DNA from: Acidobacteriota bacterium
Lineage (GTDB): Bacteria > Acidobacteriota > UBA890
Reading direction: 5' to 3'
Assembly (NCBI GenBank): GCA_030609765.1
Contig: JAUWTE010000001.1
Coordinates: 1-28,430, forward strand
Length of the DNA stretch: 28,430 nt
Shown here: positions 8,399 to 15,644 of the stretch, one piece after another
Layout of the letters: each line of letters begins with the position of its first letter
Numbering within the stretch: the first letter of the stretch is position 1
Notes under the pieces: generated by a model
The model's database searches: none
What the model saw: the letters and a program-made list of their open reading frames with translations, nothing else
What the model was told of the DNA's origin: nothing
Position numbers and translations under genes: made by a program

Positions 8399-8715
8399 TA
8401 GCAGGCCGTGGTGAAAGTGTGATGGGTCTGGTTACACCGCCAAGGGCGCATCTGCTGCGTTGCATCGGCGCAGCGTGTTGCCGTGATCGCGGGCGGTTTT
8501 CGGTTCGACGAGCCCAAAAGCGCGTGTCAAAGGTCCTCGGCGCAGGACAGTAGCATCCCGACAAGGGAGCGGGGTAGCGTGCCATTGTGCTTGTGAGGCC
8601 GCGATCCGTTGAGAAGTTCGGGCTGAATACCGGAGCTGGATACTGGACATGAGATCCGCTCCGATGATGAAGTAGCGCGCAGGAAGCCGATTCGCAACAA
8701 ACAAGGAGCCGTGAA
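8399..8715. other. Divergent intergenic region with a palindromic-repeat remnant
   Basis: This gap of 317 bases separates the MBOAT gene (-) from the AIM24-like gene (+) and should hold both promoters, though I see no convincing -35/-10 pair. It contains a hairpin with arms GCTGCG (8454-8459) and CGCAGC (8469-8474). The sequence CTGCGTTGCA at 8455-8464 is the reverse complement of 14330-14339 within the nested palindromic element, with further loose similarity on both sides. That suggests a degenerate piece of the same repeat family. A good ribosome binding site (AAGGAG, 8701-8706) precedes the + strand gene. No coding region is apparent. Confidence 0.45.
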
Positions 8716-9444
8716 ATGGAGATCAAGATCGAGCATCGTCCTTCCTATGCACTGGGCGTCGTAGACCTTGCCGCCGGTGAGGAAATTCGCGCCGAGACCG
8801 GTGCCATGGTGTCGATGACGTCCAATATGGAAGTGGTTAGCAGCCTGCAAGGAGGCCTGCTGCAGTCTGCGATGCGCAAGGTGTTGGGTGGCGAGTCGTT
8901 CTTCCTGAACACCTTCACGGCGAGCGGCGCTCCGGGTCAAGTGACATTTGCTCCCAGCCTGCCCGGGGACATCATCGATGTGGAGGTGCGCGGCGACCTG
9001 TTCGTGCAGTCCGGGTCGTTTCTTGCCGGGGATGCCGATGTCGACATCGACATCAAGTGGGGTGGGGCCAAGACGTTCTTTTCGTCGGAGGGCCTCTTTC
9101 TGCTGCACCTCAAGGGGCAGGGGCAAGTGCTGCTTAGCTCCTTCGGGGCGATCCACCGCATTCCCCTCGACGGAAACAGCATGATTGTCGACACCGGCCA
9201 CGTCGTTGCGTTCGACTCCCAGCTCGAGTACCGGGTCAAGAAGGTCGCCGGCATGTTCACCTCATTGATCAGCGGTGAGGGGCTCGTGTGTGAGTTTTCG
9301 GGGAGGGGCGAGCTATGGCTGCAGACTCGCTCCAATCAAGCCTTCCTCGACTGGTTGCTGCCGAGGTTACCCACGGCGCACACGAGCTCGGGAGGCCGCG
9401 GGGACATCGGTGGCATCATCGGCAACGTGCTGCGCGGGGAGTAG
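8716..9444 (+). CDS. AIM24 / TIGR00266 family protein, 242 aa
   Basis: Proteins of this family are soluble, single-domain and beta-rich, and are common in bacteria; the yeast relative Aim24 is mitochondrial. Their biochemical role is not established. Family features visible here are 'GEEIRAETGAMVSMTSNMEV' near the N-terminus, 'ESFFLNTFTA', 'PGDIIDVEV', 'LFVQSGSFLA', 'GLFLLHLKGQGQVLLSSFGAI' and the C-terminal 'FSGRGELWLQTRS' followed by a Gly/Ser-rich tail. Length fits the family (about 220-260 residues). The ATG is preceded by AAGGAG with 9-base spacing. The next gene (metzincin lipoprotein) follows after 37 bases on the same strand, so the two may be co-transcribed, although nothing in the sequences links their functions. 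Confidence 0.9.
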   Translation: MEIKIEHRPSYALGVVDLAAGEEIRAETGAMVSMTSNMEVVSSLQGGLLQSAMRKVLGGESFFLNTFTASGAPGQVTFAPSLPGDIIDVEVRGDLFVQSGSFLAGDADVDIDIKWGGAKTFFSSEGLFLLHLKGQGQVLLSSFGAIHRIPLDGNSMIVDTGHVVAFDSQLEYRVKKVAGMFTSLISGEGLVCEFSGRGELWLQTRSNQAFLDWLLPRLPTAHTSSGGRGDIGGIIGNVLRGE

Positions 9445-9481
9445 GTTCGCGCGGAGTAGCTCCGCGAGTAGAATTAGACGC

Positions 9482-10789
9482 ATGTCCGGAATGCGCACTC
9501 GGGTCCTTCGATGGGGCAGCGCCGCCGTTGTCCTCACGCTGGCCATCTCATGTGGCGGCGACGACAGTCCCACGAGTCCCGCCGGCCCCGGCACCGGGCA
9601 GACCTATGCGCTCAGCGGCGTCATCACGGGCAAGAGCTCGGGTGAGACGCTCCAGGGCGCCCACGTCGAGGTTGTCGACGGACGGCACGCCGGCAAGTCT
9701 GACGACACAGACAGCAGCGGCCGCTACAGCATCTCCGGCCTGAGTGGGGCATTGTCCGTGCGCGCCTCGAAGGAAGGCTACGAGACGTCGTCAGCCAAGA
9801 GCGCCAACATGACCGCCAACACCACTCTCGACATCTCTCTCAAGGACTTCAAGGGAGGCGCTAGAGGTATGGTGACCGACATCATCAGTGGCGCACCACT
9901 GGCCGGCATCGAGGTGTCGATACCCGACCAAGATACGGATACCACATCGGGTAGTGGCAATTTTTCCTTGGCTGTGGCGCAGGCCGGCGTCTTTCCTTTG
10001 CGTGCCGGCGGTGGCCTCTACCTCAGGCGCGAGACCCACGTTTCCGTCAGCAGCTTCTCCACGGTCGATCTGGATCTCATCCCCGACGGCATGGGTTTCG
10101 ACCTGAGCTTCTTCGATCACGTGTTCCGCTGGAAAGGGGCGAATCCCACCAGCAGGTGGACCGGCGAGCCGACCTTCGAGATCTGGACTCGAAAGTTCAG
10201 GTGTGAGGAGGGAGGCGAGAGTGAGTCTTGCCAGAGGCTGGTCGCTACCGACGATCTGGCGTCTGCCGCATTCATCAGCCTTGCGGAAAACGTCATCAAC
10301 AACGATCTCAGGCCACTCACGGGTGGCTTCGTGCGGGGTCGCGACGTGCGGCGAAAAGGCCACGATCCCGGCACGGTGGTAACGGCAGGCCAAATGCTCA
10401 GCCCCAATGTCATCGTCATCGCACTGGTGCAAAACAGCGGCACCCCGAAATCATGGGCTGGTTGGCAGACGACCGGCAACAATGGCATCTTCTCGGGCCG
10501 CGTGCAGATCAACACCAGGCACGAAAGCTCACGCTGCATCATGAGCCACGAGATCGCGCACACGCTCGGCTATCACCACCCCGACGGCCAGTACAGCGTG
10601 CCGAAACCGTCGGTGATGAGGTGCGATGGACCGACTGCCGATGATCGGTTGCACGGTCGCATCCTCTACCTACGCCCGCCGGGCAGCCGGACGCCCGATA
10701 AAGATCCTTCCTGGTTCACGGCCAACACATCCATGGTGACGGCCATGCGCGGACCGATCGGCGGCCTGACCACACACGAGGCGCACTAA
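9482..10789 (+). CDS. Lipoprotein with two carboxypeptidase-regulatory-like domains and a metzincin zinc motif
   Basis: A 435-residue lipoprotein. The hydrophobic leader ends at 'LAISC' (Cys about 24), followed by a Ser/Pro/Gly-rich tether. Residues about 42-120 ('YALSGVITGKSSGETLQGAHVEV...DSSGRYSISGLSG') and about 127-200 are Ig-like carboxypeptidase-regulatory-type domains. The C-terminal part has 'SHEIAHTLGYHHPDG' (about 355-369), an exact HExxHxxGxxH zinc motif, and a likely Met-turn in 'SVMR' (about 377-380). Together these mark a metzincin-type metalloprotease. The stretch from about 205 to 350 lacks a family I can name. The start could also be the ATG at 9491; neither has a good Shine-Dalgarno. 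It is probably a surface or periplasmic protease acting on unknown proteins. The protease call rests on the motif and was not tested by alignment. Confidence 0.8.
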   Translation: MSGMRTRVLRWGSAAVVLTLAISCGGDDSPTSPAGPGTGQTYALSGVITGKSSGETLQGAHVEVVDGRHAGKSDDTDSSGRYSISGLSGALSVRASKEGYETSSAKSANMTANTTLDISLKDFKGGARGMVTDIISGAPLAGIEVSIPDQDTDTTSGSGNFSLAVAQAGVFPLRAGGGLYLRRETHVSVSSFSTVDLDLIPDGMGFDLSFFDHVFRWKGANPTSRWTGEPTFEIWTRKFRCEEGGESESCQRLVATDDLASAAFISLAENVINNDLRPLTGGFVRGRDVRRKGHDPGTVVTAGQMLSPNVIVIALVQNSGTPKSWAGWQTTGNNGIFSGRVQINTRHESSRCIMSHEIAHTLGYHHPDGQYSVPKPSVMRCDGPTADDRLHGRILYLRPPGSRTPDKDPSWFTANTSMVTAMRGPIGGLTTHEAH

Positions 10790-10801
10790 CGGGAGGTACC
10801 A

Positions 10802-10963
10802 GTGGGAATACGAATCAGGCTTCCTGGAGTTGCTCTGGTAGTGGTCGGCATCGCCGGCATCCTGTTCCTGGTCTTCTACCGGCAACAGTGGAGCTGGGTG
10901 CAGATGGGGGTGCTGGCTGTAATTGTGGTGGTCGGCGTGCTCAGGAGCCTGAAGGGCGGCTAG
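10802..10963 (+). CDS. Small two-helix membrane protein, 53 aa
   Basis: A short ORF begins with GTG at 10802, preceded by GGGAGG (10791-10796) with 5-base spacing. It encodes a basic N-terminus ('MGIRIRLPG'), a hydrophobic segment of about 17 residues ('VALVVVGIAGILFLVFY'), a polar turn 'RQQWSW', a second hydrophobic segment ('VQMGVLAVIVVVGVL') and a basic end 'RSLKGG'. That pattern predicts a hairpin in the membrane with both ends on the cytoplasmic side. It follows the metzincin lipoprotein stop by 12 bases and is probably in the same transcript. Its TAG stop (10961-10963) is interleaved with the TAG of the convergent gene in a shared CTAG. The function is unknown. The strong ribosome site, the composition and the tight spacing argue that it is real. 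Confidence 0.7.
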   Translation: MGIRIRLPGVALVVVGIAGILFLVFYRQQWSWVQMGVLAVIVVVGVLRSLKGG

Positions 10964-11934
10964 AGCGGCAGCATCGTTCCGATGCCGGCGTCGACGGCTG
11001 CCCGGTAGACCCTGATGGCCGTTGCCATATCAGCGAGCGCCAAGCCGAGGTTGCAGCAGATGATGCGCTCCTCGATGCTCTCCCGCCCGCTGCGAGTGCC
11101 GCAAACGATCTCGGGTAGGTCGGCGTGTAGCGGCGGGATGTTCTGGAAGTAGCCGGCCTGCTGGTAGAAGGAGAGCTGCTCCCGGCCGTCGGTGCAGAAC
11201 TTGTCGGCCTCGGCCAGCGCGGCGGGGTGCCAGTAGGAATCGAAATCCAGCGGGCAGGCGAAAGCGCCAGGCTCCATCCACCCGGTCGGAATCGTGGCGT
11301 GCGGCACCCGCAAAATAGGGCCGGCGGTGACCACGATGTCACATTCCCGCACGGCCTCCTGGGGACGGCCGACAACCGTCACGGCAATCCCGAGCTCGGC
11401 TCGCATTGCCTCGGCGTAGTCGGTCGCGACCTGTGAATCGACATCATAGGCGCGAATCTCCTCGATCGTGAACAACTCGGCGAGGGCGCGCGCATTGGTG
11501 CGGCCCTGCACGCCGCACCCCAGATGGCCCACGCGAGAGGACTCGGGTCGGGCCAAGTACTTGGCGGCGACGGCGGTGGCGGCGCCGGTGCGTGCGGCAG
11601 TGATCCAGGTGCAATCCATCACACAGAGGGGTATGCCGGTCTCGGGATCGTTCAGGATCAGCAGGCCGCTGATATAGGGCAGGCCCCGTTCCTTGTTCTG
11701 TGGGAAACCGCTCACCCATTTGACGCCGGCAGAGCCGATCGCCGGGATGAAGGCCGGCATGGCATGGATGAAGGAGTCGGGTAGGGGATGGATGCCCGGC
11801 TTGGGCGGCATCTCGACGCGCCGCTCGCCCTTCTCTCTCAGAGCGAGCTCCAGAGCCTCGACAATCTCGCTCATCGCCAGCCCGACGGCGCCGACGTCGC
11901 TCTGACTCAGGTAGAGGAGGTTGGTCTCGTACAT
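10960..11934 (-). CDS. Ornithine cyclodeaminase / mu-crystallin family NAD(P)-dependent protein
   Basis: This 324-residue protein has the full length and fold markers of the OCD/mu-crystallin family. They include the N-terminal dimerisation part, 'GVKWVSGFPQN' with the substrate-binding Lys (about 72), 'DCTWITAARTGAATAVAAKYL' with the conserved Arg (about 115), and the dinucleotide loop 'LGCGVQGR' (GxGxxG, about 139-144). Members include ornithine cyclodeaminase, bacterial alanine dehydrogenase-type enzymes, lysine cyclodeaminase and imine reductases. The motifs here do not separate these, so the substrate stays open. The start ATG lies inside the end of the NifS-SelD fusion gene (28-base overlap), which implies translational coupling and a shared transcript. 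The 3' end meets the small membrane protein gene in a shared CTAG. Confidence 0.9.
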   Translation of the reverse strand: MYETNLLYLSQSDVGAVGLAMSEIVEALELALREKGERRVEMPPKPGIHPLPDSFIHAMPAFIPAIGSAGVKWVSGFPQNKERGLPYISGLLILNDPETGIPLCVMDCTWITAARTGAATAVAAKYLARPESSRVGHLGCGVQGRTNARALAELFTIEEIRAYDVDSQVATDYAEAMRAELGIAVTVVGRPQEAVRECDIVVTAGPILRVPHATIPTGWMEPGAFACPLDFDSYWHPAALAEADKFCTDGREQLSFYQQAGYFQNIPPLHADLPEIVCGTRSGRESIEERIICCNLGLALADMATAIRVYRAAVDAGIGTMLPL

Positions 11935-14147
11935 GCCTGTACTCTGATCCTTCCCTCGCCCTCGCCGGTCACTCTGCCGACGATGGTCGCTTCCTCGACT
12001 CCGGCCTGCTGTAGGGCCGCCACCAGGCTCTCACCCCGTTCTTCGGGCAGGCTGATCAACAGCCCCCCTGAGGTTTGCGCGTCACACAGAAGGAGTCGTT
12101 CGACTTCGGAGATCTCCGCGCTCCAATCGACGCTGGGCGTCACGTGATCGAGGTTGTCGCGGGTGCCGCCCGGGACAATTCCAGCGGTGGCCCACTCGAG
12201 GGCCTCTTCGAGCATGGGCACGGATCCGGCCCATATCTCAACATCGACGCCGCTGGCGGTGGTCATCTCCATCAGGTGACCGAGAAAGCCGAAGCCGGTG
12301 ACGTCGGTGCAAGCGTTGACCGGGAAGCCGGCCATGGTCTCGGCCGCGTCCTTGTTGAGGCTGGCCATCACCGCGGTACTCCGCGCGATGCCCTCGGGGC
12401 TCGCGGCGCCACGCTTGGCGGCCGTCGACATGATGCCGACCCCGATCGGCTTGGTCAGCACCAACACGTCGCTAGGCTCACAGCCGCTGTTCGTGAGGAT
12501 CTCGGAGGGGTGCACGATGCCGGTCACCGCCATGCCGAACTTCGGCTCGGTGTCCTCTACAGAGTGTCCTCCGACGATCGGAATGCCGGCCTCGCTAGCC
12601 TTGTCGTTGGCACCGGCGAGGATCCGTTCGAGCACCTCGTCCGGCAGGCGACCCGTCGGGAACCCCACCAGATTGAGCGCGAAGAGAGGCTTGGCCCCCA
12701 TGGCGTAGACATCGCTCATTGCGTTGGCTGCGGCGATAGCGCCGAAATCGTAGGGGTCGTCGACGATCGGTGTGAAAAAGTCGACGGTCACCACGACGGC
12801 CAGATCGGGTGCTACCCAGTAGACGGCGGCGTCATCCGAGGTCTCCGTGCCCACCAGCAGGGCCGGGTCCTCGAGTTGCGGAATCTGGGCGAGGATCTTT
12901 TCTAGTGTCTGTGGACGGATCTTGCAGGCACAGCCGAGACCGTGCGTGAAGTGTGTCAGCTTGATCTCGCCTTCGGCGTACGCCGGCGCTACCTCGCCGT
13001 CACCAGCGGATGCTCCCCGCAGCCGCCCCACGACCCCACCGATGCTTTCAGCGGCCCGGTCGATCTCGTCGGCGGTGGTCTCGCGCCCGGTGCTCAGCCG
13101 AATCGTCCCCATGGCGACGTGCTCGGGGATGCCCATGGCCACGAGCACGGGTGAGACGTCGACCTGATCGGCGTGGCAGGCGGCGCCCGCCGATGCGGCA
13201 ACGTCGATGAGCTCATCCAGAACGGTGTTGGCTTCCACGCCGGGGAAGGAGACGCTCAGCGTGTTGGGTAGGCGCTCCTCGGGATGGCCGTTGACCACCA
13301 GGTCGGGGATACGCTCGGCGATCGCTGCCTGTAGCCGATCGCGCATTTCTTCCATGTGGCTTGAATTGCGGTGGAAATCTCGGGCCGCAATCTCGGCGGC
13401 CTTCCCCAGACCGACGATCTCCAAGACGTTCTCGGTTCCGGCGCGCCGGTTCTGCTCGTGATCAGCGCCATGAATGAGCTTGGCGAGCTCGGTGCCCCTG
13501 CGTTGGTAGAGCGCCCCGATTCCCTTGGGACCGTAGAGCTTGTGACCCGCCACCGAGAACAAATCGACGCCGAGCTCCCGGACATGAGTGGGGATCTTGC
13601 CCACTGATTGAGCTCCGTCGGAGTGCATGCGCACGCCGGCCGCCCGCGCAATCGCAGCGATTTCAGCTATGGGCTCGATCGTGCCGACCTCGTTGTTGGC
13701 GTGCATGATGGTCACCAGGATGGTGTCGCTGGTGATCGCTTTCTCTACATCGCCGGGGTCGACCCTGCCGGTGGAGTCGACGGGTAGCCAGGTGACGCGG
13801 TATCCCTCGCCCTCGAGAAAGCGACAGACTTCGGTGACGGCCGGGTGCTCCACCGTGGACGTGATGATGTGCCGGCCCTTGTCGCGGAGGGCAATCGCCG
13901 TTCCCTTGATGGCCGCGTTGTTGGACTCGCTGCCGCCGCTGGTGAAAACGATCTCGTCGCGCTGGCAACCGAGCAATGCGGCGATCTGACCGCGCGCCTT
14001 CTCTACGCCCCTGCGCGCCTCAATGCCAAAGCGGTGCGGGCTCGACGGGTTACCGAACGCCCCTTCCAGATAGGGCCGCATGGCGGCCACCACCTCGGGC
14101 GCGATCGGCGTCGTGGCGTTGTAATCGAGATAAATCGGCTCCGCCAT
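11907..14147 (-). CDS. selD: NifS-like cysteine desulfurase/selenocysteine lyase fused to selenide, water dikinase (SelD)
   Basis: One 746-residue ORF with two complete enzymes. Residues 1-378 are a class V, PLP-dependent NifS-like desulfurase: 'YLDYNATTPI', 'TSGGSESNN', 'TVEHPAV' (His 101), 'HSDGAQSVGK' (Asp 177), 'VAGHKLYGPKG' (PLP Lys about 203) and the active Cys in 'SAGAACHAD' (Cys 324). After a linker of about 15 residues, residues about 396-740 are SelD: 'HGLGCACK' holds Cys 406 and Lys 409, matching E. coli Cys17/Lys20, followed by 'TSDDAAVY', 'VTVDFFTPIVDDPYDFG', 'NAMSDVYAMGA' and 'GGHSVEDTEPKFG'. The lyase half could release selenide from selenocysteine, and the kinase half convert it with ATP to selenophosphate, for selenocysteine or 2-selenouridine synthesis. 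The catalytic Cys is encoded by TGT, not TGA. No selA, selB or mnmH is in the window. The OCD gene is coupled downstream. Confidence 0.95.
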   Translation of the reverse strand: MAEPIYLDYNATTPIAPEVVAAMRPYLEGAFGNPSSPHRFGIEARRGVEKARGQIAALLGCQRDEIVFTSGGSESNNAAIKGTAIALRDKGRHIITSTVEHPAVTEVCRFLEGEGYRVTWLPVDSTGRVDPGDVEKAITSDTILVTIMHANNEVGTIEPIAEIAAIARAAGVRMHSDGAQSVGKIPTHVRELGVDLFSVAGHKLYGPKGIGALYQRRGTELAKLIHGADHEQNRRAGTENVLEIVGLGKAAEIAARDFHRNSSHMEEMRDRLQAAIAERIPDLVVNGHPEERLPNTLSVSFPGVEANTVLDELIDVAASAGAACHADQVDVSPVLVAMGIPEHVAMGTIRLSTGRETTADEIDRAAESIGGVVGRLRGASAGDGEVAPAYAEGEIKLTHFTHGLGCACKIRPQTLEKILAQIPQLEDPALLVGTETSDDAAVYWVAPDLAVVVTVDFFTPIVDDPYDFGAIAAANAMSDVYAMGAKPLFALNLVGFPTGRLPDEVLERILAGANDKASEAGIPIVGGHSVEDTEPKFGMAVTGIVHPSEILTNSGCEPSDVLVLTKPIGVGIMSTAAKRGAASPEGIARSTAVMASLNKDAAETMAGFPVNACTDVTGFGFLGHLMEMTTASGVDVEIWAGSVPMLEEALEWATAGIVPGGTRDNLDHVTPSVDWSAEISEVERLLLCDAQTSGGLLISLPEERGESLVAALQQAGVEEATIVGRVTGEGEGRIRVQACTRPTSST

Positions 14148-14211
14148 TGCTAATGCCTCTTCAGTTCCGGCGCACTGAGAGAATGAATCAGACGATTGTT
14201 CACAGAGATTC

Positions 14212-14386
14212 TAGCCCGGATTTCTCAACGGGTGGCGTAGCGAGCGAGCGCGAGGGCGTGTGAGGACAAGGCGCGCGCCGATTCGGGCGCGGAGACGTAC
14301 TTGTTAGTACGTCGAGCACCCGAAGCAAGTGCAACGCAGTCATCGCGCGCCATCGCGCTCGCTCGAGACGTTCGGGCAAACGGCTA
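14212..14386. repeat. 175-bp nested palindromic element between sdhB and the NifS-SelD gene
   Basis: Four sets of perfect arms nest around one centre. TAGCC (14212-14216) pairs with GGCTA (14382-14386). A 13-bp arm CGAGCGAGCGCGA (14241-14253) pairs with 14353-14365. GGCGCGCG (14270-14277) pairs with 14344-14351. TTCGGG (14282-14287) pairs with 14319-14324, and GACGTACT (14294-14301) pairs with AGTACGTC (14306-14313) around a TGTT loop. The outer right arm falls in the sdhB stop codon. The layout resembles a REP/MITE-like mobile palindrome or a large transcript-processing or terminator structure. No ORF lies inside it. Confidence 0.8.
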
Positions 14387-15232
14387 ACTGGCGTCCTCCA
14401 CCGTGAACGGCGGTGCCTCGGGGATGTCGTCGCGACGGCCAAGCCGCTTCTCCGCCGGCAACAGCCCCGCGGGCTTACGCTTGCTGGCCTTGCTGAGGCG
14501 CAGGTAGTCGAGCACCAACTCACGCTTCATGAGCTGGATGGCACGGGCCGGATCGACGCCCTTCGGGCAGACGGTCGAACACTCACCTGCGTAGTGACAG
14601 CGCCAAGGTCCGACACCACCACTGCCGAGGAGCGTCTTGCGCTCCTTGAAGGCGTCATCGCGTGAGTCGATCAGGTAGCGATATGCCTGCGACAGGGGCT
14701 GCGGTCCTGAGAACGTCGCATCGGTCGCGAACGTCGGACAGGCGGCCATGCAGCAACCGCACTTGATGCAGTAGGAGAACTGCAGAAACTGATCGAGCTC
14801 TTCCGGCGATTGCCAGTACTGGTCGGTCGGCTCGAGCATCTCCTCCTGATCGTCACGCTTGATGTGGGGCATCAGGTGGGTGTGCTTGTCGAACATCGGC
14901 GCCAGGTCGGGCACCAGGTCACGAATGATGTCGAAGTTCGGCAGCGGTGCCAGCATCAGGACGCCGGTGGCCACGTCCCGAATTTGAGTGTTGCACGCCA
15001 GCGTGGGACTGCCGTTGACCAGCATGCCGCACGACCCGCACACGCCCATGCGGCACGACGAGCGCCACGACAGGCTGGAGTCCATGTTCTCTTTGATGTA
15101 CCAGAGGCCCTCGAGAATGGTCCATCCGGGCTTAACGGGGACCTTGAAATCCTGATAGTGGGGCGAGTCATCCTTGACCGGATCGAAGCGCCGAACTCGG
15201 AAGACGAAATCTTTTACGCCGTTGTCGCTCAT
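14384..15232 (-). CDS. sdhB: Succinate dehydrogenase/fumarate reductase iron-sulfur subunit
   Basis: The electron-transfer subunit of complex II, linking the flavoprotein to the quinone site. All eleven cluster cysteines are visible in 282 residues. The 2Fe-2S set is Cys 60, 65, 68 and 80 ('CRMGVCGSCGMLVNGSPTLAC'). The 4Fe-4S set is Cys 155, 158, 161 and 222. The 3Fe-4S set is Cys 165, 212 and 218, within 'CIKCGCCMAACPTF' and 'CHYAGECSTVCPKGVDP'. The protein is slightly longer than the usual 230-260 because of a charged C-terminal tail after 'LDYLRLSK'. It is the last gene of the sdhA-C-D-B run, 9 bases after sdhD. Its stop codon coincides with the edge of the nested palindrome. Confidence 0.97.
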   Translation of the reverse strand: MSDNGVKDFVFRVRRFDPVKDDSPHYQDFKVPVKPGWTILEGLWYIKENMDSSLSWRSSCRMGVCGSCGMLVNGSPTLACNTQIRDVATGVLMLAPLPNFDIIRDLVPDLAPMFDKHTHLMPHIKRDDQEEMLEPTDQYWQSPEELDQFLQFSYCIKCGCCMAACPTFATDATFSGPQPLSQAYRYLIDSRDDAFKERKTLLGSGGVGPWRCHYAGECSTVCPKGVDPARAIQLMKRELVLDYLRLSKASKRKPAGLLPAEKRLGRRDDIPEAPPFTVEDAS

Positions 15233-15241
15233 GACGTCCTC

Positions 15242-15634
15242 CTATCCCGACACCGACAGCGCCATGGTTCGCGCCGCCACCGCCGACCACGCTCCGAAAA
15301 CGAACAGGCCGAGGCCGAGCAGCAGGAGCACAACGCTGATCAGTTTCTTGAGCCCCGGGGCGGGGTTGAGCTCGAACAGTATGTTTTTGAGCCCGTAGAG
15401 GCCGTGGAACAGCCCGAATCCCACCAGAAATATGTAGCCGGCAACCTGGGAAACCTCGCGGCCTCGTGCCACGACATTGGCCCAGTCCAGCGGGTTGTCT
15501 CCCGCCGGGTTAAGGCGCTCGAGCGGCATCACGCCGCTCATATGCATGGCCAGCATGTGGATTCCCAGCAGCACCAGGATGATCACCCCGGAGGCCATGT
15601 GCCAGGTCCAAAGCTTCGTGTCCTTCATGCTCAT
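15242..15634 (-). CDS. sdhD: Succinate dehydrogenase membrane anchor subunit (SdhD-like)
   Basis: A 130-residue protein with three membrane segments, beginning at ATG 15634 ('MSMKDTKLWTWHMASG'). An AGGAGA ribosome site lies 7 bases upstream; the longer frame to 15688 was rejected because it runs into sdhC. Histidines suited to heme b or quinone binding occur in 'GIHMLAMHMSG' and 'GLFHGLYGLKNILFEL'. It is placed between sdhC (10 bases upstream) and sdhB (9 bases downstream), so it is the second anchor of complex II. Anchor subunits diverge strongly, so the assignment depends partly on position. Confidence 0.88.
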   Translation of the reverse strand: MSMKDTKLWTWHMASGVIILVLLGIHMLAMHMSGVMPLERLNPAGDNPLDWANVVARGREVSQVAGYIFLVGFGLFHGLYGLKNILFELNPAPGLKKLISVVLLLLGLGLFVFGAWSAVAARTMALSVSG

Positions 15635-15644
15635 GGCAGTTCTC

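Noticed and set aside
9275..9481. N-terminal extension of the metzincin lipoprotein frame to 9275
   Set aside because: It overlaps the end of the AIM24-like gene in another frame and would bury the lipoprotein signal peptide. The start was placed at ATG 9482.
12075..12905. 276-codon open frame on the plus strand opposite selD
   Set aside because: It is a shadow of the NifS-SelD fusion, whose catalytic motifs are unambiguous.
12915..12945. Selenocysteine at the SelD active site, as in some selenoprotein SelDs
   Set aside because: The relevant codons are TGT and TGC (Cys 406 and Cys 408), and there is no in-frame TGA.
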